Of a stretch of DNA of 64,000 bases, positions 35,015-44,506 are shown piece after piece (position 1 is the first letter of the stretch; every line of letters begins with the position of its first letter). Where the stretch lies: contig QPMI01000035.1 in the NCBI GenBank assembly GCA_004431415.1, positions 1 through 64,000 on the forward strand, read 5' to 3'. The DNA comes from Cyanophora paradoxa. Its lineage: Eukaryota; Glaucocystophyceae; Cyanophorales; Cyanophoraceae. The notes beneath the pieces are model-generated. The model was not told where the DNA came from. It did not search any database and saw only the letters and a program-made list of their open reading frames with translations. The translations under genes and the position numbers were made by a program.

Positions 35015-37269
35015 CTAGCGCTCGCCCCGCAGGACGGCCGCCATGCGCGCGATCTGCGCGCCGGCGCGTGGGCGCCCCGCGGGTACGGCGCGCACCGCGC
35101 GAGAAGGCGGGGAGCAGAGGGCGGCGCGCACCGCGCGGCGGTCGCCCCGCGCCTCGATCCAGGGGTGCGTCTCGGGGTAGCGCTCTGCAGGGAGGGGTCG
35201 GCGGGGGCCGCGGGCGCGAGGGGGTACAGGCGTTGGGGCCGGACCCTCGAGGCTCATGGGGCGGAATCCCGGCTGGAGGGCTCCCAGGTTGGCGTACCCC
35301 CCGACCTGCGCGGGGGTACCGGTTTCGTGAGGACGCGAGCGCCACTCTCGGGAGGAGGGGGGCGGACCTGCAGGGCGCGGCCGCGGGGCGCGGCGGCAGC
35401 CCGCGAAGCCGCCGGGTCCTGCCAGGGGGTACGGCACATCGGGCAGGTGACCTGCGGGCGCGCATGCGCCCATCAGCATCCCTCCCGATCCGCAGGGAGG
35501 CGGGGGCGGGGCCGGAGCGCGCGTTCTGCCCCTTGGACTTCCGCCACTGCTCGAAGCACGCCTTGTGCACGTTGTTGCCGCAGGAGGCGCTGCGACGGCC
35601 GGTGGGCGGAAGGCACAGAGGCTCGGGCGGGCGCGGGGGGCGCCGGCCGGAGCCGCACCGGCACCAGACGACGGCCTCCCGACCGAACTCTTCGCAGCAC
35701 ACGGGGCTGTGCCCCAAGGGTTGGGCCCTGTCACAAAGGGAAGGAAATAGGATACTAGCGGCGCACCAGTCGCCCTCGACGGGCCGCTGGGCGACGGGGG
35801 CCGCCCCCCGCCCGTCGAGCTCCTCGGCCGGCTTCTGGCCCGTCATCGCCGCGTGCTGCGCGCGCACGGCCGCCGCCGCGACGAAGCGCGAGTCGACGCG
35901 GCGGAGGCGGTCCGCCGCCGCCCCGCCCAGCGCCTCCCGCAGCTCCGGCTCCAGCAGCGCCGCCTGCCACACGAGCGGGTTCGTAGAGGGGACCTGCGCC
36001 CAGCGAGCGCCCGGCGCTCGGCGGCCGGCGCGCGCGCGCCGCGGAGGCTCAAGGGCCGCGCGGACCTTGAGGACTCGCAGGTAGACGAAGAGGATGTGCT
36101 TGCAGGGCTGGCCCTGACCGCCGAGCCGGCGCGTGAGCGGCGTCGCGGCCGCGCAAATCAAAGCTGAGCCGGACGGCCGCACGTGCTTCTGAAAGTCGGG
36201 GCAGTCGCAGGAGGGGAGCGAGTCGATGCGAACAGTGTAGACGTTTCCGGTGCTCCCTGCCGCCCCGCGCCCGCTCGCTTGCGGGGCGGAGGGGCCCGCG
36301 CACGCATCGGCGCACGCACCGAGGACGGAGAAGCGGCCGACGGGGGCGCCCCTCGGCGCGTCGGGGTCGCGGAGCGCGAGGGCGGTCGAGGACGAGGGTC
36401 CGTGGGACGAGGAGCTGGAGGCGCCCTCGCCGGGCTCGTCGATGCGGCCGTCGATGAGGAAGAGCCGGTGGCTCGTGGCCCGCTCGATGCGCTCCATAAC
36501 AGCCTACGGCAGGCGAGCGCCCCCTCTGTCAGCATCCGGGCGCCGTGCGTCCGCGGCCAGGGCAGCGCGGGGCCGACCAGCGAAGGACGCTTCCTGTACA
36601 TCCGCTGCCGGCGCTCCTCGACGGGCTCCGTGCGCCTCCGCTTCCCCGCTGTGGTCCTCGCTCGCTCGAGAAGCCCGACGTCGGCTGACGGAATCTGCTG
36701 CGGCGGGAGCGCTGCCGGTGCGGATGCTCGATGCGGAACGATGGCCAGCGCTTGGGCTTCATTGCTCTGTGCTGGCTGCAGCTGGTATCCCTGCCAGTGC
36801 GGATACGGAGGTGCGAGCCCGTGCTGCTGGTTGAAATACGCTTGCTGCATCCAGGGGAAGAACTCAGAGGGGCCGGACGGCATGCCCGGCCAAGCAGCCG
36901 TATACGTAGGCGGGAATGCGCTCGCGCTCGCGCTTGGGAACGAGGCCATCTGCGTGGGTGGAGGCTGCGGAAGGGAGGTGACGCCGCTGCACAATGGATA
37001 AGACAAATGCGAGGTTTGCCCTGCGCTTGCGCCGCACCTCGCTCTTTCGAATTCCGCCGGCGGCCGACCCACCGCATCAAGGAGCCGCGCGACGAGGTCT
37101 GTATCCGATTCGCATGCGCGTGCGCGTCAGGATCGGCGCTTGCAGGGCCACGCGTCTGCGCACCGGCCTTCCTGCCGCTCTTCGTAAGCCCGCGTCGCCC
37201 GAGCTCCTCCTTGAGCTCAGGGACCGTCAGCCGATCAAAATCACCCATCTGCTGCTGTCTCGGTTCCAA
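35015..37269 (-). CDS. SAP-SWIM-RING protein, putative E3 ubiquitin ligase (ZSWIM2-like C-terminal half)
   Basis: ATG at 37269-37267 (MEPRQQQMGDFDRL). A SAP motif follows: LTVPELKEELGRRGLTKSGR, joined through a GTGCGCAG intron to ADLVARLLDAVGRPPAEF; SAP motifs bind DNA or RNA ends. A Pro/Gln-rich middle (PPTYTAAWPGMPSGPSEFF) leads to a basic patch, KRRRTEPVEERRQRMYRKRP. The SWIM zinc finger is CDCPDFQKH ... GQPCKHILFVYLRVL, giving the CxC-xn-CxH ligands across an intron. The RING is built from three exons, DCPVCCEEFGREAVVWCRCG, CGNNVHKACFEQWRKSKG and VTCPMCRTPWQ. SWIM plus this GNNVH-type RING is the arrangement seen in ZSWIM2/MEX-like ubiquitin ligases. The addition of SAP suggests nuclear action (inference). 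The end is basic (ARMAAVLRGER), stop 35017-35015. Confidence 0.82.
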
Positions 37270-37455
37270 GAAGCTGCTGCTGGTACACTAGCGCTATCTC
37301 TGCGCACGAAGTGCTCCACTTCCTCCCCCTACCCCCGAGCTTCGGACGAGGCCGCACGAAGCCCACGGCAGAGCGTTACAGGAAAGGAGCGGGGTATCCT
37401 CGTAGCTTCTTTCTCAGCTGTAAAAGAGCCATCGCAGCTGGAGGGCGAAAGTGCG
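37270..37455. promoter_or_regulatory. 186-bp spacer between divergent SAP-SWIM-RING and RING genes
   Basis: The start codons of two putative RING ubiquitin ligases diverge across only 186 bp (the right-hand start is not certain), suggesting a shared bidirectional promoter. The sequence is lower in GC than the flanking exons. No named motif identified. Confidence 0.4.
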
Positions 37456-38912
37456 ATGCTTGCAGACGGCGCCGCTGCGGGGCCGAGCGCCGTGGCGTCG
37501 GATCCTTCTAGTCCGCGGTCATGCGAAGATCAAGAGGGCTTGGGCCGTATTCTCGACTCGCTGGCCGATCAGGTCCGCGAACAGATGCAGATCGAGGATT
37601 TAGCCAGAAAAGTGACCCCCGGGGCAGACCCTGGCCGAGATAGACCGGCTTCAGAACGACGTCCGGCCTGTGTCCAGCTTTACCTCATTTGCGTTGCTCG
37701 TACGCGCCCGTGGCACTTTCTGTTAACACGTCAGCGCTCTGAACGCCCTTTGCGTCACTAGGACTCGATCCTCGCGCGGCGCCTGGCGGCGCTTTCGGCG
37801 TCGCTTGATTCCAGCGGGGATGGATCCATTGGGGCGGCTCCGGGCCCCGATCCCCGCCTGCGGGCGGAGCTCGACCGCCTGGTCCTGCAGCGCGTCGTCT
37901 CAGAGTTCAGCTTCCACGAGGCGCTCACGCAGGTCCTCCTGCGCCGCGCCGGCCGCCCGGGGCCCGAGTTCGAGCGGCTCAGCGTCTCGGCGATCGCGGG
38001 GCGCTTCGACGCGGCGGCGGTCGCCGCTGCACAGCAGGAGCAGCCGGCGGCTCGCCCGCGCCCCGCGGCGGGGGAGATCACGTCGCTGCTCTCGCACCAC
38101 CTGGTCTCCCAGACGCTCGCGAACGCCAACTTCCGGCAGCGTCTGGAGCAGGTCCTCCTGCAGGTGCGCGCGTGCGCGGCGCCGGCGCGCGCCCGCTGCC
38201 GCGACCGAAGGCGACGGCGGCAGCGGGACGCGAGGCGGCCGCGGCTGGCGCCGGTGCAGGCGCGGGCGGCGGAGGCGGCGGTGGAGTACAGCAACCTGGC
38301 GAGCGAGTGGCGCAGCGAGTGGCGCAGCGAGTCGCAGCGCCTCCAGGCGAGGTCATCGAGCTCCGCCGCCTCATGCAGGGTCCGCAGCCGTCGCCCGCCC
38401 GCCGCCCGCCCCGCCGCCCGCGCCGCCGGGCGGGCTCGAGCGCGGCCCCCGCGCGCAGCGTGCTTCGAGGTCTCGCTGGACACGCAGCGCGCCATCCGGC
38501 AGGAGGTCGCCGCCGCCCTCGTCTCCTCTTCCTCCGGGCCCCGCCCCGCCGGCGCAGCGCCGGACGGTGCGAACTGCGGCTCTCCTCGAGCTCCCCCTTG
38601 TCGCGGCCCTGAGCGAGACGGGTCCCGGCAGGCGCATCGGAGTCGGGGTCGGAGGGGCCGCGGGCGGCGGCGGCGCCCGGGCAGTGCTCCGTCTGCCTGG
38701 AGCGCGCCGCCGACACGGCCTTCTACAAGTGCGGGCACCAGGTCCGCTCTCGCCACCCCCAACCCACCCATCCCTTCTTCCCCCGCTAAGCCGCCCCGCC
38801 CCGCCCGCAGTGCGCCTGCTTCCTCTGCGCGCGGTCCATCATGGACGAGGGGCGGCCGTGCGTCATCTGCAGGGCGCCCATCGCCGACCTCCTGCGGGTC
38901 TTCGTCCCCTAG
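37456..38912 (+). CDS. RING-finger protein with C-terminal C3HC4 domain (plant/algal RING family type)
   Basis: Putative E3 ubiquitin ligase. From ATG 37456 (MLADGAAAGPSAVASDP) the chain reads GRILDSLADQ, then a 55-bp intron (37573-37627, GTCCGC to GGGGCAG), then TLAEIDRLQNDVRPVSSF. After a further intron come DSILARRLAALSASLDSS, RVVSEFSFHEALTQVLLRR and SLLSHHLVSQTLANANFRQRL. These F/S-x-x-L-x-x-x-L helices resemble those preceding the RING in plant proteins of this group. Coiled-coil exons follow (EYSNLASEWRSEWRSESQRL; EVIELRRLMQ), then CSVCLERAADTAFYKCGHQ joined to CACFLCARSIMDEGRPC and VICRAPIADLLRVFVP, a complete C3HC4 RING with a CGH-x-C core. Stop TAG 38910-38912. The start is the least certain part; an upstream exon is possible. 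Confidence 0.75.
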
Positions 38913-39797
38913 GCCTGAGATTGGGCTTCGAATTTTGCTCGGCGGCTTCCATTTGAAACCGTCTTCTTTGTTCTCTATATACAAAGCTATACGATGCGAG
39001 TGCGGCCGTATGGCCCGGGCTGGATGGCCCAGAGGAAGGACCCGCCGCCGGCGCCGCGGGCCCGCGGCCGCCAACCAGCGCGCCGGACCGGCCTCCGGAA
39101 CGGCGCGGCGTGATCATAAGGGTACTCACCTTCGAAAGAGCCCCAGACCGCCGACTTAATCTAGCTAGCACCCGCAGACGCGCGGGGAGCCCCGCAGACG
39201 CGAGTCGGCCGGCGCCGCGCGCCGGAGCCTACGTCCGGGCGGGCGTCAGCCACGAGCGCCAAGCCCTGAGCCAGCGTGGCGCGGCCGCTGCCTTCAATTG
39301 CAAAGCGTACCAGCCATGAGGGACCGCGCCGGCAAGCAGGCATCTTCCGTTGCTTCCACGCAGCTCAACTCCGGCAGCCCGCATCCGCTTCTAGGACTCG
39401 GGAAAGAGCCGAGGCGGGAAGAGTGAAAGTCGATCCGCGCTGATTCGCTCGCCAGCATCGCCGAGTCACCGGAAGATTGCGCTTAGCTGCGGCGACCGAG
39501 CACGAGCTCCTCGCAAGGAAAGCGCTGCGGCCGACACAAGTGCACAGGCAGGCTGGAGTGCGTCGCACCGTCATGAGACTCTCTCCGAGGCTCGCATGCC
39601 TTCCTCGCCGGGCCAGCAGGCGCGCAAGTCGCGCTTCTGGCTGAAAGAGCCTGCTAAAGCCCGCTCTGAGCTAGGTCGTGGGAGGGAGGTGGCGCACGCT
39701 CATTGAAGAACTACGCATGCTCTCTACGCTGGTAGCTGCGAACTACGGGAGCGCCCTCTTTCAAATTTGCCCCCCCCCCTCTCTTCCCCCCCTAGCT
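38913..39797. other. intergenic spacer
   Basis: No gene recognised. Frames in this stretch are short and of mixed composition. GC-rich 3' sequence of the RING gene (to about 39110) gives way to balanced DNA before the tandem repeat. Confidence 0.45.
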
Positions 39798-40054
39798 GGC
39801 TCGTGCACGAGCCAGCCAAATCAACGTGTACCCCTCAAGGTGGCGCATGCATGCGCCACCTCTTTGCCCCCCCCCCTTCTCTTCCCCCCCTAGCTGGCTC
39901 GTGCACGAGCCAGCCAAATCAACGTGTACCCCTCAAGGTGGCGCATGCATGCGCCACCTCTTTGCCCCCCCCCCTTCTCTCCCCCCCCTAGCTGGCTCGT
40001 GCACGAGCCAACCAAATCAACGTGTACCCCATAAAGTTGGCTCGTGCACGAGCC
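39798..40054. repeat. 98-bp tandem repeat containing two perfect palindromes
   Basis: The palindrome GGCTCGTGCACGAGCC occurs at 39798-39813, 39896-39911, 39994-40009 and, after a shorter unit, 40039-40054. Spacing is 98, 98 and 45 bp. Each of the two full units also carries a second, 22-bp palindrome (GGTGGCGCATG followed by its complement) at 39839-39860 and 39937-39958, then a pyrimidine-rich tract of C and T. The unit is near-identical between copies; the last copy is truncated and slightly diverged (AACC for AGCC). It lies upstream of the secreted propeller gene. Confidence 0.9.
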
Positions 40055-40477
40055 ACCAAGGCCCTCTACGTGTACCCGGCCGCGCAGCCCATGCTGCCCA
40101 TTACCGTCGTGCCGCAGTAACTTGCAACTACAGCTAGGCTGCCGCATGGCATGCAGTGCTAGCTAGCTACCGAGCATAGCGCTCGCGCTCGTGTGTGTCG
40201 CAGTACTAGTGCACAGCAAACCGAGGCCGGCCGGCGCCTTCGTGGAGAGCACTGGCGGCCCGGCGGCTGGACCGGCTAGAGAGCACTGCAGCTGGCAAGC
40301 AGTGGGGCAGTGGCGTCTGGAGCGGCTGGCTGCTGTCCCCTGCGAGTTGAGCTCTCGTCCAGGTCGTGCAGGGCGAGCTTGCGGAGATCCTCAGTGATGA
40401 CATATAGGCGGCGCCACGCACTGCCGCGTCTGCTCCTCGCAGCTTCGCCGGCCGTTCGAGGCGCGGTTCATCTTTCA
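40055..40477. other. upstream spacer of the propeller-like gene
   Basis: Contains GCTAGCTAGCTAC-type palindromes near 40160 and an open frame in phase with the downstream start. The coding start may therefore lie further 5' than annotated. No promoter motif recognised. Confidence 0.35.
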
Positions 40478-43400
40478 ATGCGGGGGAGTGCGCATGCGTT
40501 CCTCAGCTGGCTGCTGGCCCTCCAGCTGTGCGGCGCGCTCGTCCTGGGCTCCCTGCCGCCTGGCTCCGACATCTACGACGTCAGCCGCCCCGTCGGGCAG
40601 TTGTGCGCTCCTGCCCATATGCATCCCATGGCATGACGCGAGCACGCGCGCGCCCGCGCCGTCCATGAACGGTGTGCGCCGCCCGCCGTCGACCACCGGA
40701 CTAACCGTCGGGCGTGCACTGCGGCAGCGCTCTCTGTGTTGGGAGCGTGACGTCGGCCGGAGATCCCTACGCAAATCCGCCGGCACTCACCCTCGGTGTG
40801 CGACATGCTCTTTGCATCGCGCCGGCGCTCTGAGCGTGCTAATCATGAGCGGGCCTTCCCCCTGGGACCCCCTCCCTCTCCGCTCAGGCCTCGTGCAAGG
40901 GACGAATGCATTGCTCGAGGACTCCTCTTCTCTCGCCTACGACGAGGTGCGCGGATCGGGGCGCCGCACCTGGCCGCGCCCCGCGTCCGACGGACTCTGA
41001 TCGATATCATGGGACGCTTTGCAGTACAACCACGCCATCTGGTATGGCACGGGTGCGAAATTCCGGAGCGCACGTTCGATTAGCCAAGTAACTGAGCCAA
41101 TGTGTTTTTTACGCAGGCAGCTATCTTTATAAGGTCTGATTCGATGACTCTCATAGCTTATTTACGTGGCACGTGGCTCACGCGGCTCCCTCCGGCCGCG
41201 GCAGATCGACCCGAAGGCCTGCACGATGGAAAAGCAGCTGGGCCAAGCAAGCGGGGGCAACGCCGACGGCGACTCCACCACCGCATCGTTCGCGTGCGTA
41301 CCCCCGCACCCCCACCCCCACCCCCCGCCGCCTCGTGGCATGTGCCTGACAGCGGTCAACTCGCAGTGTGATATCGTCTTTCGCGCGTGCGCCCCGCTGG
41401 CCCATTTGCATTTCCCTCGGAATCGCGGCCCGCCAACGTGCAACGTGCATTTCTCCGCAGCGCTGCCGAACAGGAAGGTCCTCCTGGGAGACGTGCGTGT
41501 ACCCCCTCGCCAGCCCCTCGCTGCTCGGTGACCGATGTGCGCGCGCGCAGAACAACTGCCGCCGTGCGACGCGCCCGGCCCCGCGCATTCGCCCTCTCGA
41601 GCGCGACCGACGGCGACGTTGTCGCACACGCGTACGCAGTGCGCCTGTACGACCCGGCGTCCAACACCGTCGCTGCCTTCGGAGGGCTCGGGGACAGCAT
41701 GGGAACTGCGGGGGGCGCCGCAGTCTGCTCGGCCATCACGGCATGGCCCGTCAATACGGTCCGCTCTGATCCTCAAGCCCCCCCCCCCCCCCCTCCCCCC
41801 CCCTTCAACTCCTTCCCCTTCCTCCCTTCCCTACCCTCCCCATCCCCCAACCCTTCCCTTCCCCCTCTTCGCTTCTGCCCCCTCCCCCCCTCCTCCCGAG
41901 GCCGGCTGTATATACGTACAGCTGACAAGGCGGCAGGTTGAGCAGCCGCCGAACGTCGCACAGACGGCGGACACGAACGCGGGCCGCATGGTCATGGGCT
42001 ACATCCAAGGCCTGGCGTACTCCCCGCTGGACGGCCGCGTCTACGTCGCGTGGGCCTCGGGCAGCGGCGATCACGGCGAGGTCTGGAGCATGAGGACGGA
42101 CGGTGCGCACAGGCTTCCATGCGTATTCTACGGTTCAGCCGTGCTTGACATAAATTGACCGCCGTGGCCTGTCTCCGAAGGGAGCGATGTCCTGGTCGTG
42201 GCTATCACGAGCTCTGGCGGTCCGAGCTCCGGTGCTCGCCCCGCGATCGGCCACGCACGATGACGCCTTGAGCTCTGACGCCCACCGTGACCTCTTTCGT
42301 TCAGCGTTTGCGGGCCTTGCGGCGGACCGAGGGGAGCCGTACCTGTACGCTGTCTCCCAAGACAAAATCGTGTACAAGGTGAACAGAGCCCCGGAGCCGT
42401 CTCGTTGATTGGCCTTTCTGGGATTGACTCCAGACCTGGATAACAGATCGGGACGCGGCCGCCCTATACGAGAGTCCAGCTCACTGCGGCCCTCAGCTCG
42501 GGGCAGACATACTCAGGGAAGAGCATCGCCTTCGTGCAGAACGCCGCGTGCGTTCTTCACGTGCTTTATGAGGGGGCCGTTCCATGCGCCGGGCGCCGCC
42601 TGACGGAGCGGCTCTCCCGTGCTCGCAATCGCGTAGAGGCGGCCTCGCGAGGCTTCTCGTCCAGCCGGCCGGCGGCGCGCCGAACTTCGACACGTGCGCG
42701 AGCTGCGCCGGGATCGAACTGGGCTCGGCTGGGCTTCCGACTTCGACTTCGGCTCATTCGACTTGATTCCGCGCAGGCACGTGCTGGACCGGGACGGAAA
42801 CCCGATCGGGACGGGCCTGCTCGACCCGGGCTTCCCGAGCGACATGTGCCCGGGCGGCGCCGCCGACACCTCGTGCTGGTGCGCGCCTGCGCCTGTCCGG
42901 ATCGCTTTGATTTGATCCTTCGATTTCAGGAACTTCGGCATCGTCACTTCGACGCCGGACGGTACGTAAGCTTCGAATTCTGCGCATGCGCCGGGACGGG
43001 GCCGCGGGGCCGGGTCTGACTACGACCAGGCCTCATCTACACGATCTGGATGAGGTCCGGGTTCGGGCAGGCCATCTACGCGTACCGAGTGCTGCCGAGG
43101 GCTAGCCACATTAAGGTGATCTCCACCCCACCCCCACCCCTCCCCCTCGCCTCCCCCCCCCCCCCCCCCCCCCGCTGCCCAGCCCCCCACTCCCGCGCCC
43201 CCCCCCCCCCCCCCCCCGCGCTCCCGCCCCTCGCCGCCTCCTCCTCCCCTGCGTCCACCCCACCCCCCACCCCCCCCACCCCCACCCCACCCCAACCCCC
43301 CGCTCCCCACCCCATCCCCTCCGCCCCACCACCCCCTCCCGCCTCCCCCTCCCGCCTCCCCCTTCGGCCCTCCTCCTACGAGCCTGCCCGGGGAGCCTCC

Positions 43401-43498
43401 TTCGCATCCTGCTCCAGGCATCCCCTGAAAGCTTCGCGCAGGTCTCTGGCGGGGGCTCGATAACGCTGGACGGAGGCATGATTATGTTGTCCAACTAA
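40478..43498 (+). CDS. secreted beta-propeller-like protein, unrecognised
   Basis: The start at 40478 gives a strong signal peptide (MRGSAHAFLSWLLALQLCG, ALVLGSLPPG). Exons joined by phase read GLVQGTNALLEDSSSLAYDE, YNHAIWYGTGSYLYKIDPKA, ALPNRKVLLGD, AVRLYDPASNTVAAFGGLGD, MVMGYIQGLAYSPLDGRVYV, GEVWSMRTD, FAGLAADRGEPYLYAVSQ, TYSGKSIAFVQN, RDGNPIGTGLLDPGFPSDM, NFGIVTSTPDG, GLIYTIWMRSGFGQAIYAY. The end is GGGSITLDGGMIMLSN, stop 43496-43498. Recurrent blocks of the type G-x-LYxID and AYSPLDGRVYVAW, each followed by a polar turn, are what beta-propeller blades look like. I could not assign a named family or find catalytic residues. Two introns contain long C/T tracts (41779-41890; 43140-43360). 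It converges on the receptor kinase gene, which also has propeller-like segments. Confidence 0.6.
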
Positions 43499-44506
43499 CA
43501 CGTACATTGACCCACGCGACCCTGGCCTGCTTCTTGACGATTATCGGATTCCGTTCGTTAAACTTCGAAACTATCTATAACTTAGCTGCTTACTGTTGAG
43601 TTAATTACTTAAGCTTGTCTGCGCATGCTGTAGTTGCAATTAAATATTCATTGAGCTGTACATGTGGCGAGGTCCCGGAGTCCGCGCGGCGACGAGGCCC
43701 GTGGCCAGGTGCGACTAAATAAATACCCGCGCAGCGCGTCGCCGGGGCCTTGCGCACGCGCATGCGGGATCGCCGGCGCCGGCGCCCATGTCATCCGTAT
43801 ACGTATATACCACAGTCACGTGCACGTGCACGGGGCCGGCCGCGGAGCGCTAGCGCGCCACACGTACGAGGCTTAGGGTCGGCGCGGGCACCATCAGCGC
43901 CGCGCGCGCCGCATGGCATCGCAGATATCGATCTAATCTAGATCTCGAGAGACTGTAGCCATTGATTCAACAGATTGAAAATATATTCAATTCATGCAAT
44001 TAAGTAAAGCTGGTGTCGACGTCGAGAGAGTATACGTATACTAGTACTCTGGCAGTGATTCGACAAAAATAATATATAAAGCATGCGTGTATCATAGTAT
44101 ATACTGCCCGCCTCGTGTTCTGGACTCTATATCTGGATCTGGGCCGGGACCATCATGGCATGTGGAAAAGATCTCAACTACTACTAATACTCCACGGGCC
44201 ATGTTGAAAAGATCTCAACTACTACTAGACCAGATGTGGTCGAACCATATGCATGTTGAAAAGATCTCAACTACTACTAGCTATATGTGGTATATACGCG
44301 TGTACGTAGCTATAGCTGGGCACTCACGTGCACGGTCACTCGCGAACGGCTTCCGATCGCGAGTTATCAATGTAATTATATAAACGCCGACGAATGCTAG
44401 CCATCAAATATAGAGTAAGCTATCTACAACAATACTAGTACAATGATTTATATTAAATTATAGAACTAAGACACGCGACAATATGTGAGTCGACATGTTC
44501 ATGTGT
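43499..44506. other. AT-rich spacer between convergent propeller and receptor-kinase genes
   Basis: About 1 kb of AT-rich DNA lying between two 3' ends. It contains many GTATACGTATAC/CTAGTACTAG-type palindromes and a threefold repeat (annotated separately). No gene found. Confidence 0.5.
44157..44281. repeat. threefold direct repeat around AAAGATCTCAACTACTACTA
   Basis: A 27-bp unit, CATGTTGAAAAGATCT followed by CAACTACTACT, occurs three times. Copies start at about 44158 (first copy with GTGGAAAAG), 44200 and 44252, spaced 42 and 52 bp apart, in AT-rich spacer between two convergent genes. The unequal spacing argues against slippage of a simple satellite. Confidence 0.8.

Noticed and set aside
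37612-37627. Possible 16-nt mini-intron in the RING gene
   Set aside because: Removing it restores frame, but a 55-nt intron (37573-37627) with the usual GTCCGC donor and the same acceptor does so too and matches the rest of the window.
39798-40054. CRISPR-like array
   Set aside because: Eukaryotic context, only two to three full units, and the intervening DNA is itself repeated rather than unique spacers.
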